Shown: positions 33,903 through 43,921, counted from the first letter of the stretch. The stretch: 64,000 nucleotides of DNA from Acidovorax sp. NB1 (GCF_005405905.1 NZ_BJHU01000006.1:28603-92602), one strand, 5' to 3'. The notes: generated from the sequence alone by a model not told the origin. Numbers and translations: made by a program.

Positions 33903-34820
33903 TCAGGCGTTGAAGGTGCCAGAGAGCAGCTCGGGCAGGCGCTCGACCTTCATCTTGAAACCGCAGGCCTGGGCATGGCCGCCGCCGCCCATGCTTTCGG
34001 CCAGGGCGATGCAGTCGAAATTGCGCTGCGCACGCAGCCCCACCTTCACGCCTTTTTCACCGGCGCTCCACATCAGCGCAAAGGTGCCGGTCTTGGCCGA
34101 GAGCATGTCGCCCACCAGGCTGTGGAACATGCCCGGCGCATTCACCATCAGGCCCGCGATGCCGTTGAACACCAGGGGCTGCGCGCCCTCGGCGATGTCG
34201 GCACAGAGCTTTTTGTACTTCTCGTCCATGGCCGCGCCGCGCACCATGAACTGCGCAAGCTGCTCGGGGCTGAAGGCAGCGATCTCGCTCCAGCGCGCAA
34301 AGTCCTGCGTCTCCATGTCGAGCGCCGACAGGAAGCGTGCGCTCTCTTCAAACTCCCACTTCCAGATGTCGCGGTCTTCCACATACTGCAGCAGCGCCGG
34401 GATGGGTGTGTGCGGGTGGAAGAACTCCCAGGCCAGGCGCGCGCCCGACTTGCTCATGTCAAAGTGCACCACGCCGCAGCGGCAGGCAAACCCGGTGAGC
34501 TTTTCGGCCGCGCTCTTGTGGTGGTCCAGCATCACCAGCTTGGAGGCACGCTCGTCGATCGCCTGCAGGATCTCGGCCGAGAACGAGAAGTCAAGGATGT
34601 AAACGGTGCGGCCCGCCACGGGCGGCAAGTCGTCCACCGAGAGCACATCGCCGTGGTCCAAGCCCCGGTACTCGGCGCTGTCGCCGTAGTACAGCCAGGC
34701 GGCCAGCGCAGCGCCAAAGCCGTCGGGGCAATTGCGCCCGTGGTACAGGATCAGCGGCGCGGGGTCGTTCTTGTCGGGGGCAACCAGCAGTTGCAGGGGG
34801 AGTATGGTTTTCTTCGTCAT
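33903..34820 (-). CDS. DHH/DHHA1-domain phosphoesterase
   Basis: A 305-residue protein. LYHGRNCPDGFGAALA, YILDFSF and VMLDHHKS form the DHH metal site; the C-terminal DHHA1 domain ends with SMGGGGHAQACGFK, the GGGH substrate-binding motif. Relatives include NrnA-like oligoribonucleases and pAp phosphatases. The first motif is more diverged than in NrnA, so the substrate is uncertain. The start is set at MTKKTILPLQ; the longer frame is not conserved-looking. Confidence 0.85.
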   Translation of the reverse strand: MTKKTILPLQLLVAPDKNDPAPLILYHGRNCPDGFGAALAAWLYYGDSAEYRGLDHGDVLSVDDLPPVAGRTVYILDFSFSAEILQAIDERASKLVMLDHHKSAAEKLTGFACRCGVVHFDMSKSGARLAWEFFHPHTPIPALLQYVEDRDIWKWEFEESARFLSALDMETQDFARWSEIAAFSPEQLAQFMVRGAAMDEKYKKLCADIAEGAQPLVFNGIAGLMVNAPGMFHSLVGDMLSAKTGTFALMWSAGEKGVKVGLRAQRNFDCIALAESMGGGGHAQACGFKMKVERLPELLSGTFNA

Positions 34821-34962
34821 GACCCCCAATTGTCGCTGGCTCAATAGACAGCAGCGAGCGCAAAGTGCGCAACCGCTCACGCGCCCGGCGGGAACCAACC
34901 GGCACGGCCACACCTCCACCCCACCAGCGCCACACAGCGAAAGCCCTCAGAAAAGGCCCCCG

Positions 34963-35427
34963 ATGCTCCAGACCCTCAAAGACCTGTTCGACAGCTTCAC
35001 GCAGCCCAAGCCGTCCCCGTCACCCGCCGAGCGGACACACACGGTGCAGCTGGCCGCCGCCGTGCTGCTGGTGGAGGTGGTGCGATTTGATGCCGCCATG
35101 GACGACGCAGAACGCACCACCGTGGTGACCGCCCTGCGCAGCAAATTTGCGCTGAGCGACGACGAACTGGCCCGCCTGCTGGAGCTGGCCCTGACCACAT
35201 CCCAAACCGCGTACGACTACCAGCGCTTCACCAGCAGCCTGAACGAGCATTTCACGCAGGACCAGAAGATCCAGCTGGTCGAAGCCATGTGGCAGGTGGC
35301 CTATGCCGACGCGCGCCTGGACGAAAACGAGATGCACACCATCAGCAAGGTGGCCGGGCTGCTGCACGTGACGCATGGGGAGTACATCGGCGCCAAGATG
35401 CGGGCGAAGGACGCAAGCCTCCGCTGA
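34963..35427 (+). CDS. TerB-like protein
   Basis: A 154-residue protein. AVLLVEVVRFDAAMDDAERTTVV and EAMWQVAYADARLDENEMHTISKVAGLLHV are the two acidic, helical, probably metal-binding repeats of the TerB/TerB-like family (tellurite-resistance relatives). No other ter genes are present, so this is one of the stand-alone members of unknown role. Monocistronic, starting 142 bases from the divergent DHH gene. Confidence 0.85.
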   Translation: MLQTLKDLFDSFTQPKPSPSPAERTHTVQLAAAVLLVEVVRFDAAMDDAERTTVVTALRSKFALSDDELARLLELALTTSQTAYDYQRFTSSLNEHFTQDQKIQLVEAMWQVAYADARLDENEMHTISKVAGLLHVTHGEYIGAKMRAKDASLR

Positions 35428-35537
35428 GTCGATTCGTGCCTTTCCTCTGAGGGGGCGCCGCCCGTGCAGCGGGGCGACCCTTGCACGGCGGCCGCTGGCC
35501 TGCGCCGCGCGGGCTCTACAGACGCCTAAGCCTGGTT

Positions 35538-35873
35538 CTACACCGGCAGCCAGCGCCACCAGAAAGGCTTGCGCTCTTCCTTCGCGCCCTGCGCCTGCAG
35601 CAAGGCAATGAACTCGGTGCGCCGGTAGCGGCGCGCGGCCTCCAGCGGGGTCATGTCGTCAAAGTCGGATCGCAACCCAGGGTCGGCGCCATGGGCCAGC
35701 AGGTAGTGCGCAATGGCGTCGTGGCCGTGGATGAGGCTGGCCACCAAGGGCGTGCACAGGATCTCGGGGTGCTGGTAGTTGGGATTCACGCCCGCGCTGA
35801 TGTGGTGGCGCACCAGTGCCAGGTCGCCCGCCACGGCGGCGGCGTACATGTCTTTCCAGTCTCCAGCGGACAT
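35538..35873 (-). CDS. Small ankyrin-repeat protein
   Basis: A 111-residue protein with two to three ankyrin repeats: DMYAAAVAGDLALVRHHISAGVNPNY, TPLVASLIHGHDAIAHYLLAHGADPGLRSDFDDMTPLEAARRYRRTEFIALL. Ankyrin repeats mediate protein binding; no effector domain is attached. The start MSAGDWKDMY gives a complete first repeat. The frame extends far upstream through the divergent truC gene but that part is shadow. Partner unknown. Confidence 0.85.
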   Translation of the reverse strand: MSAGDWKDMYAAAVAGDLALVRHHISAGVNPNYQHPEILCTPLVASLIHGHDAIAHYLLAHGADPGLRSDFDDMTPLEAARRYRRTEFIALLQAQGAKEERKPFWWRWLPV

Positions 35874-36005
35874 TGGCCTGTTCCTTGAGCGCGTTGCAGA
35901 AAACGTAGCAGTGTAGGCAGGCCTGTGTGCTGCACAATGCGCGCCTTCCCTACCCCACCAAAGAAGGGGTCTGGCGCCACCTATAAACCTGTACCCCACG
36001 CTCCC

Positions 36006-36797
36006 ATGCCCCCTCCCCTGCACATCCTCTGGAGCGACGAGCACCTGGTGGCCGTGTACAAGCCCGCAGGCTGGCTGGTGCACCGCACGGGGCTGGACGC
36101 GGGCGAGACGCGGTTTGTGATGCAGACCCTGCGCGACCAGCTGGGCCAGCATGTCTATCCCGTGCACCGGCTGGACAAGGGCACCTGCGGCGTGCTGGTG
36201 ATGGCGCTGCACAGCGATGCTGCACGCGCGCTGTCGCAGGCGTTTGAGCAGGGCGCTACGCACAAGCGCTACCTGGCGATGGTGCGCGGCTGGGCACCTG
36301 AGGCCATCGAGGTGGACCACGCACTCAAACCCGATGACGCGCCCGCAGATGCGGCGGTGCAGGATGCCCACACGCGCTTTCGGCGACTGGCGCAGCTCAC
36401 GCTGCCCGAGGCCAGCGATGCGCGTTTTGCCACCACGCGCGCCTCGCTGGTCGAGGCCCTTCCCACCACCGGGCGGCGCCACCAGATCCGCCGCCACCTC
36501 AAGCACCTGGCGCACCCCATCATTGGCGATGCCACGCACGGCAAAGGCCCGCTCAACCGCTGGTGGGCCGAGCGGCTGGGCCAGCAGCGGCTGTGGCTGC
36601 ATGCCTGGCAGCTCACGGTGCCCCACCCGGTGAACGGGGCGGCAATGACATTCGACAGCGGGCTGCGGTGGCCGGGGCCTGCAGACTGGGGCTGTGGGCA
36701 CCTCCCCACCGACGAGTCCACGGCACCGCCCTGCGCCGACTGGCAGCGGCTGTTTGCGCAGCTGCCCTGGCAAGAGACACCCGCCCCGGCCCCGTAA
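36006..36797 (+). CDS. truC: tRNA pseudouridine synthase TruC-like
   Basis: A 263-residue RluA-family enzyme. VAVYKPAGWLVHR, VHRLDKGTCGVLVMAL with the catalytic aspartate, HKRYLAMVRG, and GRRHQIRRHLKHLAHPIIGDATHGKG are diagnostic; the LDKGTCG form and short length favour TruC (tRNA uridine-65) over RluA/C/D, as no S4 domain is present. Start at MPPPLHILW. Monocistronic. Confidence 0.87.
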   Translation: MPPPLHILWSDEHLVAVYKPAGWLVHRTGLDAGETRFVMQTLRDQLGQHVYPVHRLDKGTCGVLVMALHSDAARALSQAFEQGATHKRYLAMVRGWAPEAIEVDHALKPDDAPADAAVQDAHTRFRRLAQLTLPEASDARFATTRASLVEALPTTGRRHQIRRHLKHLAHPIIGDATHGKGPLNRWWAERLGQQRLWLHAWQLTVPHPVNGAAMTFDSGLRWPGPADWGCGHLPTDESTAPPCADWQRLFAQLPWQETPAPAP

Positions 36798-36868
36798 CGC
36801 GGGCGACACGGCGACGGCACACCCGTCGAAATAATGGGCGCTCCAAAAAATACCAGGAGACCTTGCCC

Positions 36869-37819
36869 ATGACCACACCCACCACCAACCGCGTCCTTGC
36901 CCACACCGGTGCGCGCTACCCCATCATCCAGGCGCCCATGGGCTGGATTGCGCGCACGCAGCTGGCCTCGGCGGTGTCGCGCGCGGGTGGGCTGGGCATC
37001 ATCGAAACCTCGTCTGGCGAAACCGCCAACTGCCAGGCCGAGATCACCAAGATGAGCGCGCTGGGCCTGCCGTTTGGCGTGAACCTGCCCATCCGCTTTT
37101 TGAAGGACGACGCCATGCTGCGCTTTGTGTGCGCATCGGGCGTGAAGTTTGTGACCACCTCGGCGGGCAGCCCGGCCAAGTTCATTGCGCCGCTCAAGGA
37201 CGCGGGCATCACCGTGTACCACGCGGTGCCCACGGTGGACGCAGCGCTGAAATGCGTGGACGCAGGCATTGACGGCCTGGTGGTCGAAGGCGGTGAAGGC
37301 GGTGGCTTCAAGAACCCCGAAGAGGTCTCCACCCTGGTGCTGCTGCAGGCCATCCGCGCGCGGGTGGACGTGCCGCTGGTGGCTGCCGGTGGAATCTGCG
37401 ACGGGCGCGGCATGGCGGCAGCCTTTGCGCTGGGGGCCGAGGCCGTGCAGATGGGCACACGGTTTGTGAGCTGCGCCGAAAGCCCCGTGCACGCCAACTA
37501 CAAGAACGCCATCATCGATGCGGGCGTGACCGGCACCTGGATGCTCAACACCAAGGCCAGCCCCTGCATCCGCGCGCTCAAGTCGCAGCGCACGCAGGCC
37601 ATCCATGAAGCGGGCCTGATGCCCGCCGACAGCTTTGCGGGCATACAGCGCGTGTACTTTGACGGCGATATGGAGGCGGCCCCTGCACTCGCAGGGCAAA
37701 CGGCCGGGCTCATCGACTCCATCAAGACGGCGCAGCAGATCATTGAAGAGACGGTGGCGGAGTTCTTTGCGATCAGCCAGCGCATGGGCGCGCTGGCCGC
37801 AGCGCGGGCGTTTGGCTGA
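36869..37819 (+). CDS. Nitronate monooxygenase-like flavin oxidoreductase
   Basis: A 316-residue TIM-barrel flavoprotein. YPIIQAPMGWIARTQLASAVSRAGGLGII, then DGLVVEGGEGGGF, VPLVAAGGICDGRGMAAAFALGAEAVQMGTRF are hallmark motifs of the nitronate monooxygenase/2-nitropropane dioxygenase family and of FabK-like reductases. The conserved family histidine after GGEGGG is replaced (GGEGGGFKNP rather than GxxxGGH), so it may be a reductase rather than a nitronate monooxygenase. AGGAG lies 9 bases before the ATG. Confidence 0.85.
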   Translation: MTTPTTNRVLAHTGARYPIIQAPMGWIARTQLASAVSRAGGLGIIETSSGETANCQAEITKMSALGLPFGVNLPIRFLKDDAMLRFVCASGVKFVTTSAGSPAKFIAPLKDAGITVYHAVPTVDAALKCVDAGIDGLVVEGGEGGGFKNPEEVSTLVLLQAIRARVDVPLVAAGGICDGRGMAAAFALGAEAVQMGTRFVSCAESPVHANYKNAIIDAGVTGTWMLNTKASPCIRALKSQRTQAIHEAGLMPADSFAGIQRVYFDGDMEAAPALAGQTAGLIDSIKTAQQIIEETVAEFFAISQRMGALAAARAFG

Positions 37820-37847
37820 CCACGGCCGCTGTCGGTGCGCGCGGGGC

Positions 37848-38438
37848 CTAGGCCGCCTTGGCCCCTAGCGCGCGCATGCGTGCCTTCCACCGGGCCACCC
37901 CCGCATCGCCCAACTGCTCCACATGGCCCACCAGGGTTTCGTGCACCGGGGCGATGCCCACAAAACCCAGGATATTGCGCTCCAGCGACTTCACGCTGTG
38001 CGCGCGGAAGTACCAGCGGTACACTAGCGCCGGCATGCCCATGGTGACCACCACCCGCGCGCTGCGACCAGTGAGGCCCTTGCGGCCAAAGGTGTTGCCG
38101 CCTTCGGTGCTGAAGGCGAACCCGGGCCTCGCCACCTGCTCCAGAAATCCCTTGAGCAAGGCAGGCATGTCACCCAGCCACAGCGGGAAAAACAGCACGA
38201 TGTGCTGCGCCCAGCCGATGTCGGCCTGCGCGGGCTTGAGCGAGGCGGGCAGCAGGCCCAGCTCCCATTCGTGCTGGCTGCGCAGCAGCGCAAAGTCGAT
38301 GGTGGCGACATCGATCTGCCGCACCTCATGCCCTGCGGCGGTGGCGCCGTCGGCATATGCCTGAGCCAGAGCGTGGCACAGGTGGGGTGCCTGGGCGTCG
38401 GGGTGGCCCTGGATAAGCACAATACGTTTTGGGTCCAC
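37848..38438 (-). CDS. NAD(P)H-quinone oxidoreductase-like flavodoxin-fold protein
   Basis: A 196-residue protein. RIVLIQGHPDAQAPHLCHALAQAY, ADHIVLFFPLWLG-type segment (AQHIVLFFPLWLGDMPALLKGFLEQV) and TMGMPALVYRW fit the NQO1/MdaB/KefF family, FMN- or FAD-dependent quinone reductases. I place the start at GTG 38438, preceded by AGGAGG four bases upstream; an upstream TTG start at 38468 is possible. It converges with the nitronate monooxygenase-like gene, 28 bases apart. Confidence 0.82.
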   Translation of the reverse strand: MDPKRIVLIQGHPDAQAPHLCHALAQAYADGATAAGHEVRQIDVATIDFALLRSQHEWELGLLPASLKPAQADIGWAQHIVLFFPLWLGDMPALLKGFLEQVARPGFAFSTEGGNTFGRKGLTGRSARVVVTMGMPALVYRWYFRAHSVKSLERNILGFVGIAPVHETLVGHVEQLGDAGVARWKARMRALGAKAA

Positions 38439-38688
38439 CCCACCTCCTCGGGGGCCAACGCCCCCCAAGACCTAACGCCTTGTGACTCTACGCCACGTTG
38501 CACAGTTCGGCTAGACCGATGCTCCGTAGCACGAAGCCCAATGCCCCACAACGGCATACGGAGCGTACATATCGCCAGTTTGGTAGCAGCCAGCGCTCTA
38601 CCAGCAATCTCCAAAGATCAATTTGGTCCGACGCCGATGGAGCGCAACTGCCCGGGGGGCGACCACTCCCCCAATGCCCTTCGCGCAA
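38439..38688. other. Intergenic region before the giant surface-protein gene end
   Basis: 250 bases. A possible badly degraded copy of the dispersed repeat lies at about 38567-38610 (TTTGGTAGCAGCCAGCGCTC). No gene is supported. Confidence 0.4.
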
Positions 38689-41600
38689 TCAGCGGGGCAG
38701 TCTTTGGCGCAACACCCACCAGAAGAGAGATGCCATAAGTAGCACCAGCACAATGCGTCCCCACTCCGAAAGGGAAGGAATGGCAGTTGCCGCGCCCGCA
38801 GTCGCAGCCAGCAATGCAGGGCCTCCGGGGTCGAGGATGATGGCATTGGCCTGCAAATCGTCATCACCCTGCTGTCCGTCCACTACCGTCAGCGTGATAG
38901 TGTTGCCCGAGATAACCGCCCCCGGGTAGGCATACCAGTGGGGTGTAGCGTTAGAGAGCGTAGGGCCGAACTTCCAGTACTGCGTGCCAGGAGGCAGTGG
39001 CGTGGGGTAAGTCAGTTTGACGGTGAAGGACGAGCCCGGCACGCCGCTCACGGCCACCAGATCAAACAAGCCCATAGGGAAAGACATCCCGGCAGGAGGA
39101 GGTACCGCAGGTGACTTGGGATGACCAGTCAACGGCATGAATCCAGCGTTTTGGTATTTACCTGTACCAGCCTCGGCAAACACCCAGGCTGGCGTTGAAA
39201 TATCGGCAGCCGCAGGGCCTGCAGGGGTCGCTCCCGTAACACCCGCGCCAGCTGTCGCCGGAGGAGCCACCACGAAAGCCTGAACCACTTCAGCCGCGGC
39301 GTTGTAGCTGGCATCACCTGCCTGCGCAGCGATCACGCGGCATGTCCCCATACCCACCAAGCGAACCATGGTGCCATTCACAGCGCACACCAGCAGTGTG
39401 TCCGTACGAAAGCTCACCGGCAGCCCAGAGCTGGCCATCGCTGATAGCGTGAAGTCTGGATTGCCCAACACCTTGCCTGACAACGGCGCGAAGCTGATGG
39501 TCTGTAAAGCCTTGCCCACAGAAACAGACGCGGTGCTGGTAGCCACCTCATAGGTTGGGTCTGCCGCTTTGGTGGCCGTGACTTCACACACGCCCACCGC
39601 CGTTCCGGTCAACGTCGTTCCTACCACCGAGCAGACTCCCGCGCCAGATGTAACCACGTAGGTTATCGCGCCAGTGCCCGCACCTCCACTGGTGGAAAGG
39701 GTGGCTGTACCGTTGAGCGCAACCGACGACGGCGTGGCCACCACCACCAGGGCGGGCTGTACCGCCCGGTTCACCATGACGGCAACGGTGGCAGTTGCGG
39801 AGCCGTAGTTGGTATCAGCTGCCTTGGTCGCAGTGACGGTGCAGCTGCCGATGCCAATACCGGTCAGGACATTGCCAGCCAGCTGGCACTGCCCAGCACC
39901 CGCCGTCACTGCAAAGCTCACCGCACCGGTGCCCGATCCGCCGCTGACACTCAGCGAAGAAGTACCCAGGTAAGGAATCGACGAGGGGCTGGCCGTGGCG
40001 AACAGGGGTGCCTGTGCGGCCTGATCCACCTGGATATCCACCGTGGTGGAGACCGGCTCATACTGCGCATCGCCCGCGTTGGTAGCGGTCACGGTGCAGG
40101 TGCCAGGCTTCACCCCTGTGACCACGTTGCCCGCCAGCGAGCACGAGACAGCACCCGCCGTAACAGCCAGACTGACTGCGCCAGTGCCCGCGCCACCTGA
40201 GGTCACCACCGTGGTCGTCCCGTTGACGGAAATGGTGGCGGATGGGGTAGCGCTGGCTGTCCAGCCAGGTTGCAAGGCCCTCGTGACCACAACCACCACC
40301 TGTCCAGAGACTTCGTTGTAGAGCGCATCAGAGGCGCGGGTGGCAGTCACGGTACACGAGCCCACGTCCGTCGCCGTGAGCACGTTGCCGGAGACGGAGC
40401 AAATGTTCGCGCCCGCCGTCACCGCAAAGCTGACCGCTCCCGAACCAGATCCACCTGCGGCGCCCAGAGTGGACGTACCGTGCAACGCGATGGTGGTCGG
40501 CGAAGCCGACACAGTCAGCGGCGCCTGGTCGGCCTTGCTCACGGTGAAATCGACCGTTGCGGTAGCCTGCAGGTAGTTGTCGTCAGATGCTTTTGTGGCC
40601 GTCACGGTGCAGCTGCCAACGCCAGTGCCTGTCACCGTAGAACCAGTAGTCGCACAATTGGAAGCCCCGGCAGTCACGGCATAGCTCACGACCCCGGTGC
40701 CCGTTCCACCCGACACGGACAGTGTGGAGGTGCCGTTGTAGACCAGCCCGGCAGGGCTGGCTGACACCGAGAGCGCTGCCTGCGCACCCTTGGCGTTTGT
40801 CAGCGCCAAGGTGGCCTGCGCGGCACCGACCATGGCGGTAATGTTGTACGTGCCAGCCAACATGTTTGCCGTAGCGTTCAGGGTGGCGATCCCGCTGGAG
40901 TTGGTAGTGGCAGTTCCTCCAGAATCCAGTACGGCCGAGGCGCCAGAGCCCGGAGCACTGAAACTCACCACTACGTTCGGCAGCGTTCGCGAATCAACGT
41001 CAAACACCTGCACCTGCAGAGGCGCGGCAAAAGCCTGTCCGATAGGGGTGGACTGGGGGGAGCCCGCCATCACGTCCATCCGATGCGGCGGGCCGAAGGG
41101 GTCGATGCGCAGCACCAGCCCATTGGCTGCAGCCACGCTGGCCGAAGCCCCTGTGGTGGGGTTGGTCAAACCCGCTGCGCCAGATGTGGTGACGCCGCCA
41201 ACTGAGAGGATTGCGTCGGCATCGACCATCGTGGCAGCGAGCGCATGCATGGCATCTGCCCCACTCGTCCCCAGAAAACCCGAATACACCGGCGTCGAAG
41301 GCGAGGAGTATTCAATCTTGCTGAGGAAGCCATCTTGCTGACCGGGGCGCACGGTAGCAATGCCACTCTGCGCCACCACTGGAAAACCCGTGCCCACACT
41401 GGTAACCCCGGTGGCGTAGAGCGCCGACCCGTCGTCCGCCAACGCCGAGACATGGTCGTAGCCCGACCCGCCCAGGTACGTCGCAAATGGGGCAGAGGGA
41501 TGGAGTCGGACCACGAAACCGTCCATGTTGCCGCTCGGGTTGTTCTGCACACCCCCTGCAATAAACCGGGTATTGCTGTCATTGGCCGGAAAGTTAGGCG

Positions 41601-43308
41601 CGTTGGTCTCGCCGCCCACCAACAGCCCGCCATCAGCCGCAGCCACGATCGCAAGCGCACGGTCCATGCCAATTTCGCCGTTTTGCGGCAGCGAGCCCGT
41701 CAAGATCATCGTCTGCGCACTGGCTCCGTTGGGTGCGACAAACGCTACAAAAGCATCCACCGCATCGACCGAACGCACCGCAAACGTAGTACGAGATCCT
41801 GTCAGGCTGGGCAGACCTGCCGTGGAGTCCGTGGCACCCGCCACGGCCAGTCGGCCATCGGACAACAGCGCCAGTGCGTTACCCATTTCATCACCGCCAT
41901 TGCCGCCAATAAAGCCCGCGTACTCCAGTCCGCTGCCATCTGCCGCTACCCGCGCAACGAATGCGTCCATACCGCCGGAGCCAACCTGGTCGCCACCGTG
42001 GCTCAGGCTGGGACCCCCAATCGCCGGGAACGCAGGGGCTGCCGTAGTGCAGCCCGCCGCCGCCGTGGTGGTACAGACGGAAAAGCCGGTGACGTAGGCT
42101 CGGCCCAGCGCATCCACCGCAATCGCGTTGGCCTGGTCGTCCTCAGCACCACCGATGAAGCCAGAGTACGAAAGCGTCGAGCCATTGCTATTGAGCCTCA
42201 TCACAAACGCATCGCGGTCGTCCTGTACCTTGGTGCGACGCAGGCGATTACTGGCATCCGTACCCGCTGTGGGGAAATTCGTGGAATGCGTGGCGCCGGC
42301 GAGATAGATGCTGCCTCCAGCATCAACGGCCAGTCCATGGCAGGCGTCGTTGGCGCTCCCCCCTAGGTAGGTCACGAACTCCGCTACGCCCTTAGGGCTG
42401 AATTTGACGACGAAGGCGTCATCGCCCCCCCGCACGCCGGTACCGCCCGTGGTCGGCAGATTCATGGACTGCGTGGCGCCACAAGCAAAGGTATTGCCAT
42501 CATCATCACGGACGACAGAGAACACCTGATCATCGGCGTTCCCCCCCACCAAGCCCGAGTACCCCGTCCATGCAGGGTCGATCACCAAAGGCTTGGCCGC
42601 GTCGTGGGCCGCCAATCCAAACCCGATGCGCCAGCTTCGCTCGCCGACCTGTTCCACCCTGTACTTTGCAGCAACAGGGATGCGGCGGCCTCCGTCGGGC
42701 TGAAACACCACTGGTGCGGCATCTACCAGAAGGTCATCGCCCACGCGCCATAGCAGAGACCCGTCGGGCCGGAGGCGAACCGCGTCTGCTCCATCCACGC
42801 GCCAAACCACACGCAACGGATCGGCACCAGGTGTCAGCTCGAACTGATACTTGAAGCCTCCGGCATCCCCCGCAAAAACGGCATCTACGCCAGGCCATAC
42901 GCCGCGGTAGACCACTGAGCCATAGCTCTTGAGGCCCGTCTGCCACTGCGACCGTTCTCCCACCAGCCAGTGGTAGACGGTGGGCGATGCCTGTGTGCCT
43001 TGGGGAGCGGCTCCCGCAGTGCCCTCAAAGGTATAGCGCAAGGCGCCATCGTTTGCGACCTTCATGCCCAAGAACTTTGCCCTGGATGCCGCAGCCTGCG
43101 CGCGCCGGGATTGCAACACAACGCCTGTTGAATCAAAGGCGATCTGCCGTCCCCCAGCCACCGCACGAAACCGCGCAGCATCGCTGGCTGGCATGGCCAC
43201 AAAACGATTTTCGCGCCCTGCAAACTCGCGCTGCACAACAGGTTTGGTCTGCGACCAGGTAGGCATGGCGCTGGCGATGAGCACCAGGGCCAGAACGGAA
43301 CAACGCAT
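38689..43308 (-). CDS. Giant secreted beta-propeller/Ig-repeat protein with IPTL-CTERM sorting tail
   Basis: A 1539-residue protein. A signal peptide (1-19) and a 230-residue N-terminal domain are followed by SBBP-type beta-propeller repeats (about 250-740; recurrent FVTYLGGSANDACHGLAVDAGG-like units). Five Ig-like repeats of about 86 residues (about 839-1269) each contain a GGxGTGAVSFAVTAG core and two cysteines, plus a sixth diverged copy. A choice-of-anchor-type domain (about 1385-1490) precedes the tail IPSLSEWGRIVLVLLMA with basic end RQRLPR, the IPTL-CTERM signal processed by an exosortase/sortase-like system. It is therefore cell-surface or matrix-associated. It is the last gene of an operon with three collar-domain genes, 70 bases after the third. 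Start chosen at the signal peptide. Confidence 0.9.
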   Translation of the reverse strand: MRCSVLALVLIASAMPTWSQTKPVVQREFAGRENRFVAMPASDAARFRAVAGGRQIAFDSTGVVLQSRRAQAAASRAKFLGMKVANDGALRYTFEGTAGAAPQGTQASPTVYHWLVGERSQWQTGLKSYGSVVYRGVWPGVDAVFAGDAGGFKYQFELTPGADPLRVVWRVDGADAVRLRPDGSLLWRVGDDLLVDAAPVVFQPDGGRRIPVAAKYRVEQVGERSWRIGFGLAAHDAAKPLVIDPAWTGYSGLVGGNADDQVFSVVRDDDGNTFACGATQSMNLPTTGGTGVRGGDDAFVVKFSPKGVAEFVTYLGGSANDACHGLAVDAGGSIYLAGATHSTNFPTAGTDASNRLRRTKVQDDRDAFVMRLNSNGSTLSYSGFIGGAEDDQANAIAVDALGRAYVTGFSVCTTTAAAGCTTAAPAFPAIGGPSLSHGGDQVGSGGMDAFVARVAADGSGLEYAGFIGGNGGDEMGNALALLSDGRLAVAGATDSTAGLPSLTGSRTTFAVRSVDAVDAFVAFVAPNGASAQTMILTGSLPQNGEIGMDRALAIVAAADGGLLVGGETNAPNFPANDSNTRFIAGGVQNNPSGNMDGFVVRLHPSAPFATYLGGSGYDHVSALADDGSALYATGVTSVGTGFPVVAQSGIATVRPGQQDGFLSKIEYSSPSTPVYSGFLGTSGADAMHALAATMVDADAILSVGGVTTSGAAGLTNPTTGASASVAAANGLVLRIDPFGPPHRMDVMAGSPQSTPIGQAFAAPLQVQVFDVDSRTLPNVVVSFSAPGSGASAVLDSGGTATTNSSGIATLNATANMLAGTYNITAMVGAAQATLALTNAKGAQAALSVSASPAGLVYNGTSTLSVSGGTGTGVVSYAVTAGASNCATTGSTVTGTGVGSCTVTATKASDDNYLQATATVDFTVSKADQAPLTVSASPTTIALHGTSTLGAAGGSGSGAVSFAVTAGANICSVSGNVLTATDVGSCTVTATRASDALYNEVSGQVVVVVTRALQPGWTASATPSATISVNGTTTVVTSGGAGTGAVSLAVTAGAVSCSLAGNVVTGVKPGTCTVTATNAGDAQYEPVSTTVDIQVDQAAQAPLFATASPSSIPYLGTSSLSVSGGSGTGAVSFAVTAGAGQCQLAGNVLTGIGIGSCTVTATKAADTNYGSATATVAVMVNRAVQPALVVVATPSSVALNGTATLSTSGGAGTGAITYVVTSGAGVCSVVGTTLTGTAVGVCEVTATKAADPTYEVATSTASVSVGKALQTISFAPLSGKVLGNPDFTLSAMASSGLPVSFRTDTLLVCAVNGTMVRLVGMGTCRVIAAQAGDASYNAAAEVVQAFVVAPPATAGAGVTGATPAGPAAADISTPAWVFAEAGTGKYQNAGFMPLTGHPKSPAVPPPAGMSFPMGLFDLVAVSGVPGSSFTVKLTYPTPLPPGTQYWKFGPTLSNATPHWYAYPGAVISGNTITLTVVDGQQGDDDLQANAIILDPGGPALLAATAGAATAIPSLSEWGRIVLVLLMASLFWWVLRQRLPR

Positions 43309-43378
43309 GATGGAGGTCACTACAGGCAGATGGAGGAAACCGGTTGGGGAACAAATCTGAAAGCGCGGTCTATGCAGG

Positions 43379-43897
43379 TCAGGTCCGGGGAGGGAAAACA
43401 CCCTGCAGCGCGATGATGAAGTAGGCAGTCAGGTAGGGCGGCATGTTGTTGTGCGGCTGACTGTCGCCCGACACGCTCACAGTCTCGCTCGCCATCGGTT
43501 CGCTTGGAGACACACTGGCATAAGCACGCGCAGGCGATGCCCCCAGGCTGGCGCCTGTGGGGTCTGCCACAGTTGGCCCCGACGCATCACCGCCGCGCAG
43601 CATGTGGGTATGAGAAGGCATCTCAGACTCCTGCAAACTCACGCTTTCCGCACCGCCCGTTTGGCCAAGGTCATAAAGCGACAGGCCCGGGCCTTGCCCT
43701 GGCATCATGGGAGCGCGCCCTTGCAGGTCAGGCAAGGCAAAGTTGCTTTTGCCGTTGCCACCATATGTGGTGCCCAGTAACGAAAACAAAGCCGTGTTCT
43801 GCGACAGGGGCAAGAGCTGGCCATCGCACCATGCCCACCCTTTGGGAGCGAAATTGAAAGGAACGATGCGGATTTCAGCAACAAAGGGGTCGGCCAT
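43379..43897 (-). CDS. Phage tail collar-domain protein (microcystin-dependent protein family), copy A
   Basis: A 172-residue protein. FVAEIRIVPFNFAPKGWAWCDGQLLPLSQNTALFSLLGTTYGGNGKSNFALPDLQGRAPM is the collar domain of short tail fibres, found in bacterial Mdp-type proteins. A Ser/Ala-rich, poorly conserved insert and the ending PPYLTAYFIIALQGVFPP follow. There is no signal peptide. It is the nearest of three tandem paralogues to the giant surface-protein gene. The role outside phages is not established. Confidence 0.9.
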   Translation of the reverse strand: MADPFVAEIRIVPFNFAPKGWAWCDGQLLPLSQNTALFSLLGTTYGGNGKSNFALPDLQGRAPMMPGQGPGLSLYDLGQTGGAESVSLQESEMPSHTHMLRGGDASGPTVADPTGASLGASPARAYASVSPSEPMASETVSVSGDSQPHNNMPPYLTAYFIIALQGVFPPRT

Positions 43898-43921
43898 AGA
43901 AAATGCTCTCTCGTCGATCGA

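Noticed and set aside
38498..38929. Plus-strand open frame overlapping the 3' end of the giant gene
   Set aside because: It is antisense to the C-terminal coding region, and its translation has no recognisable feature.
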